Source: Brucella pseudintermedia (GTDB lineage Bacteria > Pseudomonadota > Alphaproteobacteria > Rhizobiales > Rhizobiaceae). Taken from it: 64,000 nt of DNA. Positions 46,058-57,034 of the stretch are shown here, piece by piece. The stretch lies in contig NZ_WBWE01000001.1 of assembly GCF_008932435.1 (NCBI RefSeq), forward strand, positions 62,001 through 126,000. The letters are read 5' to 3'. Position 1 is the first letter of the stretch. Every line of letters starts with the position of its first letter. The position numbers and the translations under genes are program-made. The notes under the pieces are model-generated. The model was given only the letters and a program-made list of their open reading frames with translations, was not told the DNA's origin and made no database searches.

Positions 46058-47167
46058 TCAAACCATATTAAGTGTCACTGCAACCGGACAATGATCGCTT
46101 GCTTTCGGACGATCCCATCCGGTCCGGGGATAGCGGTCTATCTGCTGTTCCGGCGGAAAGATCGTACGCCATGGCTGCCCCCGCCGGATAATGTTCGGAA
46201 CCGCCTTCTCGTTTTTCTTCGCAAATGAAGGCGAAGCCATGATGTAGTCGAGCTGGCAAAGATGACGCTCTTGCGGCCCGCGCGTGTGATATAGCGTCCA
46301 GCGATCCATGATGGGGCGGCGTTCGACCAGGTTCACTGCAAATCCATCCCCCAGAAGCACGTCCAGCGCACTTTCTTCTTCGGCCATGGGGGTAAACTGG
46401 TAGCCGTTCCATTCATCGCCCCCGATGACGATCCGCTCACGATAGTCATTGAAGTCACCGCAAATAAGCCAGCGACGCTCGGCGACATTGGCGGGGCCGA
46501 ACTTGTCTTCAAGGATGCGGCGTACAGCCCGCGCTTCCGCGCGACGCACCGGCAAAGAGGATGTCCGCCCATCAAAGCCGTTACGCGCGCCTGTCATCGA
46601 TTTCAGATGCGTCACGAATAGCGATAGCGGCTTTCCGGCAATGCGGATGTCCACATTCAGGCAGTCCCGCTTGAAAATGCGGTCGTGGGGCTCAAGCCCA
46701 AGCTCGCCAAGGGCGGGCTCGTAAAGACCGAAATCATTATAGGTCACGTAGGCGTAGCTTGTGACCTCATCAACCTCAATGGGCTGGCCGTCCCGTGTGG
46801 TGTCGCGCATCATAACGGCAACATCGATGCCACGGCTGTCGTTTCCGTCAATCAGATATTTATGCCGGAAGCCATGGCCTATCATCTTGAAAAGATAGCC
46901 ATACTCAAAGGCATTGAGCGCAGCAAGATTGTCCACTTCCTGCAAGCAAAGAATATCGGCCCGCGTTTCGGCGATGGCCAGAGCCGTCATCTGGCGCGTG
47001 TCGTCAGCATGCGCGATGGCACGAGCCTGCTCGAGGAGGCGATACTGCGCCTCGTCGCTGATTTCAAACAGTTGCAAGGTGCGATCCTGATGCAATTCAT
47101 TGCGAAAGCCGGAAAAATCGAACCGGCGCATCAGGTTTTCGACATTGAAGGTAGCTATTGTAAACAT
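46058..47167 (-). CDS. Endonuclease/exonuclease/phosphatase family protein
   Basis: A 369-residue protein from ATG 47167. The EEP-fold motifs are IATFNVENL (metal-binding Asn), ILCLQEVDN (catalytic Glu), LFVTHLKSM, CGDFNDYRE (Asp/Asn pair) and the C-terminal KASDHCPVAV (SDH motif), all present. The family includes DNases, sphingomyelinases and inositol phosphatases. No signal peptide is visible, so it is likely cytoplasmic. Upstream in-frame sequence to 47269 is not supported. Confidence 0.88.
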   Translation of the reverse strand: MFTIATFNVENLMRRFDFSGFRNELHQDRTLQLFEISDEAQYRLLEQARAIAHADDTRQMTALAIAETRADILCLQEVDNLAALNAFEYGYLFKMIGHGFRHKYLIDGNDSRGIDVAVMMRDTTRDGQPIEVDEVTSYAYVTYNDFGLYEPALGELGLEPHDRIFKRDCLNVDIRIAGKPLSLFVTHLKSMTGARNGFDGRTSSLPVRRAEARAVRRILEDKFGPANVAERRWLICGDFNDYRERIVIGGDEWNGYQFTPMAEEESALDVLLGDGFAVNLVERRPIMDRWTLYHTRGPQERHLCQLDYIMASPSFAKKNEKAVPNIIRRGQPWRTIFPPEQQIDRYPRTGWDRPKASDHCPVAVTLNMV

Positions 47168-47305
47168 GCCTGCGCAATCTCTCCGCTTGCCGGGCAATTG
47201 GCAAGAGAATGAATTCCGAAACCGATAAATTTCTGCCGATACCGTGATTTTGACATAGAGTATCCCCATATACCGGGGGATTTGAAACTCAAGCGAGCCT
47301 GGACG

Positions 47306-47725
47306 ATGGGAAAAATACTGCGTCTGACGATACTGACCGGACTTTTTGTCACCGGCATTGCAAGCGCGGGCTCCGCCGTGGAACTTCGCAACAGCCAGTA
47401 TCTCCCCTCACTAAAGCCGAGCGGCCCGTTGATTATCGGCGGTCAGGCTGGCGCCAACCGCACTGATCCGAGCGCCCGCAATTGCTACGGCTCAACGCTT
47501 TGCGGGGAAAGCGGAACATATATTACCGAGCACGGCGTATTGAATTACAAGAACGGTGATCCCCTGCAATATCGTCGCACAATGCAGCCGCCAACCCCAG
47601 GTGCGCAACCAAGCATCAACCATATCCAGTGGTGCTCGAACCGTTATCGCAGCTATCGAACCTCTGACAATACGTATCAGCCATTGACCGGTCCGAGAAC
47701 AGGCTGCAATTCCCCCTTCCAATAA
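47306..47725 (+). CDS. BA14K-family exported protein
   Basis: A 139-residue protein from ATG 47306; the earlier frame start lacks support. A signal peptide ([24 protein letters not shown]) is followed by a Cys-containing middle and the BA14K motif [18 protein letters not shown], then [11 protein letters not shown]. The family is named from a Brucella abortus 14-kDa immunoreactive protein and is restricted largely to Rhizobiales. Periplasmic or surface location is inferred. Confidence 0.85.
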   Translation: MGKILRLTILTGLFVTGIASAGSAVELRNSQYLPSLKPSGPLIIGGQAGANRTDPSARNCYGSTLCGESGTYITEHGVLNYKNGDPLQYRRTMQPPTPGAQPSINHIQWCSNRYRSYRTSDNTYQPLTGPRTGCNSPFQ

Positions 47726-47728
47726 CTG

Positions 47729-47754
47729 AAAAGCCGGGTCAGAGCCCGGCTTTT
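47729..47754. terminator. Bidirectional terminator
   Basis: AAAGCCGGG and CCCGGCTTT flank a short loop, with A and T runs on the two sides. It lies between the stops of the BA14K gene and the convergent aminotransferase gene. Confidence 0.85.
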
Positions 47755-47761
47755 ACGCTGA

Positions 47762-48994
47762 TCAGGCAGCGGCAGATTTTGTGTGAGCGCGTATCAGGCG
47801 ACCAAGCCGCTTGATGCCTTCATCAATCATCTCGTCATTGGCACAGGAATAGCTGAGACGCAGCGTATTGGCTCCGCTGCCATCGGCGAAGAACGCCCGG
47901 CCCGGAACGAATGCGACTTTCTCGCTATCGATAGATGCCGCAAGAAGGGCCGCGCCATCCATGCCTTCCGGCAATGTGACCCAGACGAACATGCCGCCCT
48001 CCGGCTTCGTCCAGCTCGTGGTTTCCGGCATATATTTCGCCAGCGCCTCGAGCATCTTGTCCCGACGATGCTTATACACCCGATGCAATTTCGCCACCTG
48101 CGCATCGAAGCCACCGCTGGCAACGCGTTGGATAGCGATCTGGTTGATCGTGGAAGAGTGAAGATCCGCTGCCTGCTTCATCAGAACAAGCTTGCGAATG
48201 ACCGGCTTCGACGCCACCACATAGCCGACACGCAAACCCGGCGCCAGTGTCTTGGAGAAGGAGCCGCAATAGATCGTACGGGTTTTCTCGATATCGCCGC
48301 CCTTACGGGCAATGTCGAGCGCCAGGATTGGCGAAATCGCATCACCATTGTAGCGAAGATACTGGTAGGCTGCATCTTCGATCACCGGAATGTCGAGTTC
48401 ATCCGCCTGCGCGAGCAATTTCTCGCGGCCAGCAAGATCGACGGTTTCGCCGGTCGGATTGCTGAAATCGGCAGAGAGATAAGCGAACTTCACCTGACCG
48501 CCAGCTTTTTCCGCTGCCTGCGCATAGGATTCCGGTGTGCGATTGCCCTTGATCGCCAGGATGTCGTAATTCGGCTCATATGCGTTGAAAGCCTGAAGCG
48601 CGCCGAGATAGGTCGGGGCGGTCACGAGCGCCGTATCGGCAGGCGACAGGAACAGCTTACCGAGATAATCGAGCGCCTGCTGCGAACCCGATGTGATGAA
48701 CACATTGTCTTCCGTGCAGGGAATGCCGATCTTGGCGAGTTCACCAACAAGCCAGCTACGCAGCGGCTTGTAGCCTTCCGAAATGGAATATTGCAGCGCT
48801 GCATTGGCTTCGGGGCCGGTAAGAATATCCTTATAGGCTGCCTGGAATTCTTCATGCGGGAAAAGCGCCGGATCAGGAATTCCGCCCGCAAACGAAATAA
48901 TATCGGGGCGTTCCAGAAGCTTCAGAAGTTCGCGGATTTCCGATGCGCGCATACGTTTCGAGCGCGTTGCAAATACATTTTCCCAGTCCAACAC
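47762..48994 (-). CDS. PLP-dependent aminotransferase (2-aminoadipate/LysN type, class I)
   Basis: A 410-residue fold-type I enzyme. GTG 48994 follows GAGGAG; a TTG at 49009 is possible. The substrate loop FAGGIPDPALFP, ITSGSQQALD, DFSNPTGETV and PLP-lysine segment CGSFSKTLAPGLRVGY are clear, with GANTLRLSYS near the C-terminus carrying the carboxylate-binding Arg. The family transaminates branched or aromatic amino acids, or 2-aminoadipate. It lies 307 bp from ilvC, so a branched-chain role is possible but unproven. Confidence 0.85.
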   Translation of the reverse strand: MLDWENVFATRSKRMRASEIRELLKLLERPDIISFAGGIPDPALFPHEEFQAAYKDILTGPEANAALQYSISEGYKPLRSWLVGELAKIGIPCTEDNVFITSGSQQALDYLGKLFLSPADTALVTAPTYLGALQAFNAYEPNYDILAIKGNRTPESYAQAAEKAGGQVKFAYLSADFSNPTGETVDLAGREKLLAQADELDIPVIEDAAYQYLRYNGDAISPILALDIARKGGDIEKTRTIYCGSFSKTLAPGLRVGYVVASKPVIRKLVLMKQAADLHSSTINQIAIQRVASGGFDAQVAKLHRVYKHRRDKMLEALAKYMPETTSWTKPEGGMFVWVTLPEGMDGAALLAASIDSEKVAFVPGRAFFADGSGANTLRLSYSCANDEMIDEGIKRLGRLIRAHTKSAAA

Positions 48995-49009
48995 GGGAAA
49001 TCTCCTCAA

Positions 49010-49250
49010 TTAGACTATCCGTACATTTTACGGAACTTGTAATAGCGAAGTCTCCTCGGAACCTGGCTATTGGATGTGAAGCTCTAGCGCACTTTTCAGC
49101 AGACGAGAACAGCTTTTCCCATGCTTCTATGGAATAAAGATATTCGGAATTGTTTTGGGCCGTTAAGTGCATGAAACGAAAAAGCTGGCGCTGAATTTGA
49201 GTTCTTTTCGTTCGCAACGAACGACAAGCCGCCCCGAGGCGCCAACTATT
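49010..49250. other. Intergenic region between ilvC and the aminotransferase gene
   Basis: About 240 bp of moderate AT content with a dyad TTCGTT-cgc-AACGAA near 49207-49221. No ORF or RNA gene is recognised; the region presumably holds the aminotransferase promoter. Confidence 0.45.
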
Positions 49251-49275
49251 AAGGGGGCGCACAAAACGCCCCCTT
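49251..49275 (-). terminator. Terminator of ilvC
   Basis: AAGGGGGCG (49251-49259) and CGCCCCCTT (49267-49275) form a perfect 9-bp stem 26 bp past the ilvC stop. The following run is AT-rich (AATAGT) without a long T-run. Confidence 0.7.
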
Positions 49276-49300
49276 GATTGGATAATGGAGCTGAAGTCTC

Positions 49301-51002
<1,702 letters not shown>

Positions 51003-51022
51003 GGAACTCTTTCCTCCAATTT

Positions 51023-51036
51023 GTACCGTACGGTAC
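51023..51036. promoter_or_regulatory. Palindromic operator of the TetR gene
   Basis: GTACCGTACGGTAC is a perfect 14-bp palindrome just upstream of the ribosome site, and half-site sequence (GTACGG) continues to 51038. Position and form fit a TetR-family binding site. Confidence 0.65.
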
Positions 51037-51132
51037 GGTTCTCATTTCATAAATATTGTTCCGCCAATGGTCAAGCATGTTTTCACAAATTCCGGAAACG
51101 CACACTCCCAATTTCGGCGCGCTGGTCACGCA

Positions 51133-51173
51133 AAAAAGCGCCCTCCGGATATAGGGGGCCGGAGAGCGCTTTT
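51133..51173 (-). terminator. Terminator of kup
   Basis: A long stem, AAAAGCGCCCTCCGG (51133-51147) and CCGGAGAGCGCTTTT (51159-51173) with one mismatch, sits 32 bp past the kup stop and ends in a T-run on the minus strand. Confidence 0.85.
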
Positions 51174-51204
51174 CGATTTTCGAGGTCAGCGGAGATTGTG
51201 CGGG

Positions 51205-53160
51205 CTAAAGGTTTACCTGCGTTCCAATCTCGACGACTCGGCCGGTGGGAATCTGGAAATATTCGGTTGCATCCGATGCCGTTCGCGCGAGCAGGATGAA
51301 CAGCTTGTCCTGCCAGAGTGGCAGGCCGGAATGAGCGGAAGCCTTGAGCGACCGGCGCGACAGGAAGAAGGACGTGGTCATGATGTCGAATTTCCAGCCG
51401 AGCTTGCGACAAATGCCAAGCGCGCGGGGGATATTCGGTTGCTGCATATAGCCGAAAGTAAGCGTCACCTGCATGAAACGCTCATTATATTGCGAAACAC
51501 GTGCGCGGTCGGCGCTTGAAACCCATGGCTTCGATGCGGTCACAACCGTCAGTATGACATTGTTTTCGTGCAGAACCTTGTAGTGTTTCAGGCTGTGCAT
51601 GAGGGCGGTCGGAGCGCTTTTGGGGTCGCCTGTCAGAAAAACAGCCGTACCCGGCACGATGGTCGGCGGACGCTTGGTCATCTGCTGAACGATGAGATCA
51701 AGCGGGACTTCGGCCTTGCGGGTCTTGTGAAAAAGGTGACGCGTTCCGCGCACCCAGGTCCACATGATGAGGACGAGCACCACCGCGATACTAATTGACG
51801 CCCACCCTCCTTCGTGAACCTTGATGATGTTCGCGCTGAAAAACATGATGTCGATGATAAGGAAGCCAACAATAATCGGCAGGGCGCGGCTCACACGCCA
51901 GTTCCAGATACGGGTCATCACGATATAGAGCAGAACCGTCGTGACCAGCATGTTGCCGGTGACGGCAATGCCATATGCAGCCGCCAGATTGCTGGATTTC
52001 TCGAAGCCCAGCACCAGAATGACCACCGCCAGCCCCAGAAGCAGATTGACACGCGGAATATAGATCTGGCCGTGCAGCTTTTCCGAGGTGTGCTGAATTT
52101 CGAGGCGCGGAAGGATGTTGAGTTGAACGGCCTGACGCGCCACGGAATAGGCCCCGGTAATAACCGCCTGGCTTGCTATCACTGTTGCAGCGGTTGCCAG
52201 CAAGACCATGGGCAGGAGCGCAAAGCTAGGCATCATCTGGAAGAACGGCAGCGCAGCCGCTTCACCATGTGAGAGAATGAACGCAGCCTGCCCGAAATAA
52301 TTGAGCAGCAGGCACGGGAACACGACCCAGAGCCACGCACGGACAATGGGCTTGCGCCCAAAATGGCCTAGATCGGCGTAAAGGGCTTCGGCACCGGTCA
52401 TGGCGAGAAACACCGCACCAACGGTGATGAAGGCGATGCCGGGACTGACCGCAAGAAAGCGCACCGCATAATAGGGGTTGAGCGCTACCATAACGGTCGG
52501 ATCGTCGAAAATATGCCAGAGACCCGATGCGCCGAGCGCCAGAAACCACAATGCCATGATCGGTCCGAAGACGATGGCAACCTTTCCGGTGCCCAATTTC
52601 TGTACAGAAAACAGCGTTACGAGAATAACGACGGTTATGGGGACCACGAAAGGCGTCAGATCGGGAGCGACGATTTCCAGGCCTTCCATTGCCGAAAGGA
52701 CCGATATGGCGGGCGTGATGACCGCATCACCGAAAAACAGTGCCGCACCGCAGATGCCAACCCCCAGGATCAGGTCCGGCCTGCCTTTCAACGCACTTCT
52801 GACAAGAGCCATCAGCGAAAGAATGCCGCCTTCGCCATTGTTGTCGGCGCGCAGAACAAACAACACATATTTGACAGTAACAACCAGCGTCAGCGCCCAG
52901 AAAATCAGCGAAACGACGCCCAGAATATCGCTGCGGGCAAGAATGCCGTCGCTTGCCGCCGCATGAAGCGCTTCACGAAAAGCATAGATAGGGCTGGTGC
53001 CGATGTCGCCATAGACGACGCCCAGCGCTCCCAGCACCAGCGTCTTCATGCTCTCATTATGCTGCGCGGCATCTTCCGCAAAAGCGACGCCCTCAGGAAC
53101 ACCGATTGCAGGCACCGCAGCCTGTATCGGCGTGTCATTGCCATTTAGCTCGCCGCTCAT
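51205..53160 (-). CDS. kup: Low-affinity potassium uptake protein Kup
   Basis: A 651-residue K+/H+ symporter with about 12 helices and a C-terminal cytoplasmic domain. The first helix carries the hallmark GALGVVYGDIGTSPIYAFRE near residue 43; further motifs are GEGGILSLMALV, FFGDAVITPAISVLSA and ILSHGEAAALPFFQMM. The family imports K+ across the inner membrane. GAGGTGCCTGCAT precedes the ATG. Monocistronic. Confidence 0.96.
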   Translation of the reverse strand: MSGELNGNDTPIQAAVPAIGVPEGVAFAEDAAQHNESMKTLVLGALGVVYGDIGTSPIYAFREALHAAASDGILARSDILGVVSLIFWALTLVVTVKYVLFVLRADNNGEGGILSLMALVRSALKGRPDLILGVGICGAALFFGDAVITPAISVLSAMEGLEIVAPDLTPFVVPITVVILVTLFSVQKLGTGKVAIVFGPIMALWFLALGASGLWHIFDDPTVMVALNPYYAVRFLAVSPGIAFITVGAVFLAMTGAEALYADLGHFGRKPIVRAWLWVVFPCLLLNYFGQAAFILSHGEAAALPFFQMMPSFALLPMVLLATAATVIASQAVITGAYSVARQAVQLNILPRLEIQHTSEKLHGQIYIPRVNLLLGLAVVILVLGFEKSSNLAAAYGIAVTGNMLVTTVLLYIVMTRIWNWRVSRALPIIVGFLIIDIMFFSANIIKVHEGGWASISIAVVLVLIMWTWVRGTRHLFHKTRKAEVPLDLIVQQMTKRPPTIVPGTAVFLTGDPKSAPTALMHSLKHYKVLHENNVILTVVTASKPWVSSADRARVSQYNERFMQVTLTFGYMQQPNIPRALGICRKLGWKFDIMTTSFFLSRRSLKASAHSGLPLWQDKLFILLARTASDATEYFQIPTGRVVEIGTQVNL

Positions 53161-53526
53161 ATGCAGGCACCTCGCAACTTCCTGAAAACGTTCTGGCTGG
53201 AGTTACTGGGATCGAATTGAGATAATGAGCGTATTCGCAAAAAGTTGCGAATTGCGGCATTGCTGCCGAGCCTTGCCCCGACCAGCTTTAATCATGGTCG
53301 CGCCGTCGACTGAACACGGCAATCAGCACGACTGCAACAGCATTGCAATTGCCGCAGCGCGCAAGGCAGGCGTCGGAGAACTGCTTCAATGCTTCCCTCA
53401 TACGATCGCGCGCGCCCCCAAACGCGTCTGAATAGTGGCGGACGCCTATAGCTTGTCGCATCCGAATGCAAATGCGCTTTTTGCAAAGCTCCGATCGTAG
53501 CTATGCATGAAGCGCATTGATCAAAA
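53161..53526. other. Upstream region of kup, no gene seen
   Basis: About 366 bp with a perfect dyad ATTCGCAA-aaag-TTGCGAAT at 53233-53252, about 75-90 bp before kup. A plus-strand frame of 68 codons (53225-53431) has no ribosome site and is not called. The kup promoter should be here. Confidence 0.5.
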
Positions 53527-54264
53527 CTATCTCAAGGCCGCGATATAACGGCTTACCGTCGTCGGCATCCCGTACATCAGGGCATCGGCTGTCAATCCGT
53601 GCCCGATGGAAACTTCGCTCAATTGTGGAACATGTTTAACCAGCGCAGGCAGGTTGTCTACTGTCAGATCATGCCCCGCATTAATAGCCAATCCCAACGC
53701 AGCGGCAACATTTGCAGCCTTTTCCAGACGACCCAGTTCACGCGCTGCCGCAGCCGGGTTATCATAAGTGGCGCCGTAGGGACCCGTATAGAGTTCCACC
53801 CGGTCCGCTCCGATAGCCTTTGCGCGTTCGTAACCCAGCGGATCAGGATCGGCGAACAACGACACCCTCATTCCACCCGCTTTGAGGCGAGCGACTATCG
53901 GCGCGAGAAAATCGGACTTCGACACGAAATCCCATCCGTGGTCAGACGTCGCCTGTGTCGGATCGTCAGGCACAAGCGTCACCTGCTCAGGCTGATGCTT
54001 TTCCACGAGATCGAGAAATGCCTCACTTGGAAAGCCTTCAATGTTGAACTCCGCCTGCGGAAATTCGTCATCGATCAAAGCGCGGATTTCGCCGAGATCG
54101 GAAAACCGGATGTGACGCTGGTCCGGGCGCGGATGCACCGTCAACCCCGCAGCCCCAGCGGCAAGCGCGGCACGGCCCAAACCGGTAACGCTTGGCCATG
54201 GCAAATCGCGCCGGTTCCGCAGCATCGCAACAGCGTTGAGATTGACCGATAATTTGGCAGACAT
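53527..54264 (-). CDS. pdxJ: Pyridoxine 5'-phosphate synthase
   Basis: A 245-residue TIM-barrel enzyme, normal length. It condenses 1-deoxyxylulose 5-phosphate with 3-amino-2-oxopropyl phosphate in vitamin B6 synthesis. [57 protein letters not shown] and [12 protein letters not shown] carry the conserved active-site residues. ATG 54264 is chosen; a longer frame to 54411 is rejected because the conserved N-terminus begins at [10 protein letters not shown]. Confidence 0.96.
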   Translation of the reverse strand: MSAKLSVNLNAVAMLRNRRDLPWPSVTGLGRAALAAGAAGLTVHPRPDQRHIRFSDLGEIRALIDDEFPQAEFNIEGFPSEAFLDLVEKHQPEQVTLVPDDPTQATSDHGWDFVSKSDFLAPIVARLKAGGMRVSLFADPDPLGYERAKAIGADRVELYTGPYGATYDNPAAAARELGRLEKAANVAAALGLAINAGHDLTVDNLPALVKHVPQLSEVSIGHGLTADALMYGMPTTVSRYIAALR

Positions 54265-54358
54265 TGGAGACCCCCGGGATGAATATTCTGCTTTATAACG
54301 TCTGCATTGAAAAAATGTGAGTGTTTTGCCGTCGCACCACGCCCGCAATCCCCAACAG

Positions 54359-54417
54359 CGCAAATTGATTGTAACAAACTGGGTTTGCAGAACTTTTCCT
54401 GTTCGTATCAATTTGCG
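54359..54417. promoter_or_regulatory. Long-spaced inverted repeat between pdxJ and the SpoIIAA-like gene
   Basis: CGCAAATTGAT (54359-54369) and ATCAATTTGCG (54407-54417) are exact 11-base inverted copies 37 bp apart, in the shared upstream region of two divergent genes. It could be a bipartite operator or an RNA hairpin. Confidence 0.5.
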
Positions 54418-54478
54418 GCCGGACGCAACCTTTGCCCCCGCTTCGACGTTTGAATCTGATCATTGATGGAGGCCTGTA

Positions 54479-54877
54479 ATGCGAAATGAGGACATACCCG
54501 TCATTCGCCGTATTCCAACAAACCGGGATGGCGTGTTCGCCTTTGCAATCGAGGGACACCTTGACGATGCGTCGCTGGAGAATCTCTACGGGCTTCTCGA
54601 TGCAGCTTACGAAACCCACGACGAAATTGATCTTTTGGTGCGCCTCACCGGATATGAAGGGTTCGACTGGACCGCTGCGTTCTCGGAGAGCATGTTGTCC
54701 ATGCGTGCCAAATCACTCAAAAAGCTTCGCCGCTACGCTATCGTCGGCGGCCCCTTGTGGATACAGGCCAGCATCACCCTCATGCAGCCTTTCCTGTCCA
54801 TAGAGCTTCGCGCATTTGAAGGGGACGAAGAAGAAGAAGCTTGGGAATGGCTCGGCGCAAAGCCGATCCAGGAATAA
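54479..54877 (+). CDS. SpoIIAA-like (STAS-type) small protein
   Basis: A 132-residue cytoplasmic protein of the SpoIIAA-like family. The central FDWTAAFSESMLSM and the YAIVGGPLWIQASI segment are typical. The C-terminus is acidic (EGDEEEEAWEWL). Function is unknown; members have been linked to lipid or stress responses. GGAGGCCTGTA precedes the ATG. The stop codon abuts the stop of the convergent helicase gene with no spacer. Confidence 0.82.
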   Translation: MRNEDIPVIRRIPTNRDGVFAFAIEGHLDDASLENLYGLLDAAYETHDEIDLLVRLTGYEGFDWTAAFSESMLSMRAKSLKKLRRYAIVGGPLWIQASITLMQPFLSIELRAFEGDEEEEAWEWLGAKPIQE

Positions 54878-55999
54878 TCACTTTACCACGGTCAGGCGTT
54901 CAGCCGCTCGCGTGATCGCCGTATAAAGCCAACGCTCACGCGTATCGCGAAACGCAAAACTTTCGTCAAAAAGCACCACGTCATCCCATTGGGAACCCTG
55001 CGCTTTGTGAACCGTCAAGGCGTAGCCATAATCGAAATCGTCATAGCGCTTCTTGGTCTGCCACGGAATTTCGCTGTCCGGATCTTCAAACTGCGCCTTC
55101 AACAGCTTGATTTTCGCGACGCCGCGATCATCGTCCTCGGGCGTTACGAGCAGGTTGATGCCGGGTTTCACGGTTTCCTTGGAAGAGGTCATAACCTTCC
55201 ATAATGATCCGTTGAGAAGTCCCTTGGCAGGATCGTTGCGCAGGCACACCAGCTTGTCGCCTGCCTGCGGATAATCCGCCGTAAAGCCCTTCAACTCCCG
55301 CAGGCGCTGATTATAGCGACGCCGCGTCCGGTTTGTGCCCACAAGCACCTGATCGGCAGCAAGAACCATCTCCTGATTGACGTCGCCTTTACCGATAACC
55401 TTCGCAGCGCCATGGTCGCCATAGGCAAGTTCCCTTCCCTCCCGTACATCAAGCGCCATGCGAATGATGGGATTATCCTGCGCCTGACGATGAATCTCGG
55501 TCAGAAGATAGTCCGGCTCGTGCTCCGTGAAAAAGCCGCCCCCGGAAATTGGAGGCAACTGTCCCGGATCGCCAAGGACAAGGATAGGCGTGCCGAAACT
55601 CATCAGGTCCCGGCCCAGCGCTTCGTCGACCATGGAACATTCGTCCACAACGATCATAGCCGCTTTGGCGACAGGGCTTTGCCGGTTGAGCGAGAAGGTC
55701 GGCGCGATGGAAGTCTTGCCAGTCGTTTCGTCTTCAATCGCCTCTTCACCGCGCGGGCGGTAGATCAGTGAATGAAGCGTGCGGGCATTGCTGGCCCCTT
55801 TCGAGCGCAGCACCTGTGCCGCCTTACCGGTAAAGGCCGCAAACTGCACATCGCCATCCACATGCTCGGCAAAATAGCGGGCGAGCGTCGTCTTGCCCGT
55901 ACCCGCATAGCCGAACAATCTGAAAATGGGGCTGCGTCCGTCCTTGAGCCAATGCCCGACGGCTTTCAGCGCCTGATCCTGTTCCGGTGAAAACTGCAT
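54878..55999 (-). CDS. RecD-like SF1B DNA helicase
   Basis: A 373-residue ATPase. Motif I is GYAGTGKTT (30-38), Walker B VVDECSMVDE, motif III LVLGDPGQLPP, motif IV/V region IHRQAQDNPI, and the UvrD_C_2 domain ends in ALTVHKAQGSQWDDVVL and LYTAITRAAERL. It is much shorter than RecD2 (about 700-750) and RecD (about 600), lacking their N-terminal domains, as in phage Dda-type helicases. AAGGGACG precedes the ATG. Confidence 0.88.
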   Translation of the reverse strand: MQFSPEQDQALKAVGHWLKDGRSPIFRLFGYAGTGKTTLARYFAEHVDGDVQFAAFTGKAAQVLRSKGASNARTLHSLIYRPRGEEAIEDETTGKTSIAPTFSLNRQSPVAKAAMIVVDECSMVDEALGRDLMSFGTPILVLGDPGQLPPISGGGFFTEHEPDYLLTEIHRQAQDNPIIRMALDVREGRELAYGDHGAAKVIGKGDVNQEMVLAADQVLVGTNRTRRRYNQRLRELKGFTADYPQAGDKLVCLRNDPAKGLLNGSLWKVMTSSKETVKPGINLLVTPEDDDRGVAKIKLLKAQFEDPDSEIPWQTKKRYDDFDYGYALTVHKAQGSQWDDVVLFDESFAFRDTRERWLYTAITRAAERLTVVK

Positions 56000-56047
56000 C
56001 GTCCCTTCAGACAGGATTCGCCGCCCGAAAACAAGATCAAACCGTGA

Positions 56048-57016
56048 TCAAACGCCTTTGCTCACCAAAGTTGCAAACCTGTCGAGATCGACATTGCCGC
56101 CACTGACGATGACGCCTACCCGCTTGCCCTGCAGTTTCGGCGCTATCTGCCGTGCGCCGGCAAAAGCGAGACAGCCCGTAGGCTCGACGACCATTTTCAT
56201 CCGGCTGGCGAAGAATTTCATGCCTTGCACGAGTTCATCGTCGCTGACGGCCAGAATATCGCGAACGGTGTCGCGAATGATGGCGAAGGTCATGTCGCCC
56301 AGAGCCTGCGTCTGCGCGCCATCCGCCAGCGTCCTTGGCACATTGATGTGAACTATCTTGCCGGAGCGCAAAGACTGCTGACCGTCATTTCCAGCTTCCG
56401 GTTCCACGCCGTAGACATCGCAAGCAGGCGACAAGGCTTTCGCGGCCAGTGCCGAACCGGCAAGCAGGCCACCGCCACCGAGACAGACAAACAGTGCATC
56501 GAGAGGCCCGGTTTCTTCGATCAATTCCTTGGCGGCAGTCCCCTGACCGGCGATGATATCAGGATGATTGAACGGCGGAATGAGGGTCAGCCCGCCCTCC
56601 TCCGCCAGTCGGCTTGATATCGCATCGCGATCTTCTTCATAGCGGTTATAGGTTACAACCTTCGCACCATAGCCTCGCGTTGCTTCAAGCTTGGCGCGTG
56701 GCGCATCTTCGGGCATGATGATGGTAGCGCCGATGCCAAGCAATTTCGCGGCAAGCGCTATCGCTTGGGCATGATTGCCGGACGAAAAAGCCAGTGCACC
56801 CCGCGCCTTTTGCTCATCTGTAAACCGCGACAGGGCATTGAAAGCGCCGCGAAACTTGAACGCGCCGATGCGCTGAAAATTCTCGCATTTGAAGAAGAAC
56901 TGCGCACCGGTCTCGCGGTCGATCATGGACGATGTGAAGACCGGCGTATGGTGGGCATGGCCTTCGATCTGCTTTGCGGCCGAGATCACGTCATCGTAAG
57001 TTGGAAGCTTGTTCAT
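56048..57016 (-). CDS. Threonine / threo-3-hydroxyaspartate ammonia-lyase family
   Basis: A 322-residue PLP fold-type II enzyme. The PLP Lys lies in GAFKFRGAFNAL near residue 55, with FSSGNHAQAIALAAK and the phosphate loop CLGGGGLLAG. PEAGNDGQQSLRSG with ADGAQTQ is characteristic, as I recall, of the threo-3-hydroxyaspartate ammonia-lyase subgroup. It has no ACT domain, so it is not the feedback-controlled IlvA. ATG 57016 is preceded by GAAGAGG; 57019 is an equally valid codon. It follows the LysE-type gene by 18 bp. Confidence 0.87.
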   Translation of the reverse strand: MNKLPTYDDVISAAKQIEGHAHHTPVFTSSMIDRETGAQFFFKCENFQRIGAFKFRGAFNALSRFTDEQKARGALAFSSGNHAQAIALAAKLLGIGATIIMPEDAPRAKLEATRGYGAKVVTYNRYEEDRDAISSRLAEEGGLTLIPPFNHPDIIAGQGTAAKELIEETGPLDALFVCLGGGGLLAGSALAAKALSPACDVYGVEPEAGNDGQQSLRSGKIVHINVPRTLADGAQTQALGDMTFAIIRDTVRDILAVSDDELVQGMKFFASRMKMVVEPTGCLAFAGARQIAPKLQGKRVGVIVSGGNVDLDRFATLVSKGV

Positions 57017-57034
57017 CATTCGCCTCTTCATTCT

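Noticed and set aside
53225-53431. 68-codon frame in the kup upstream region
   Set aside because: No ribosome-binding site, unusual composition, and overlap with a dyad in the likely promoter.
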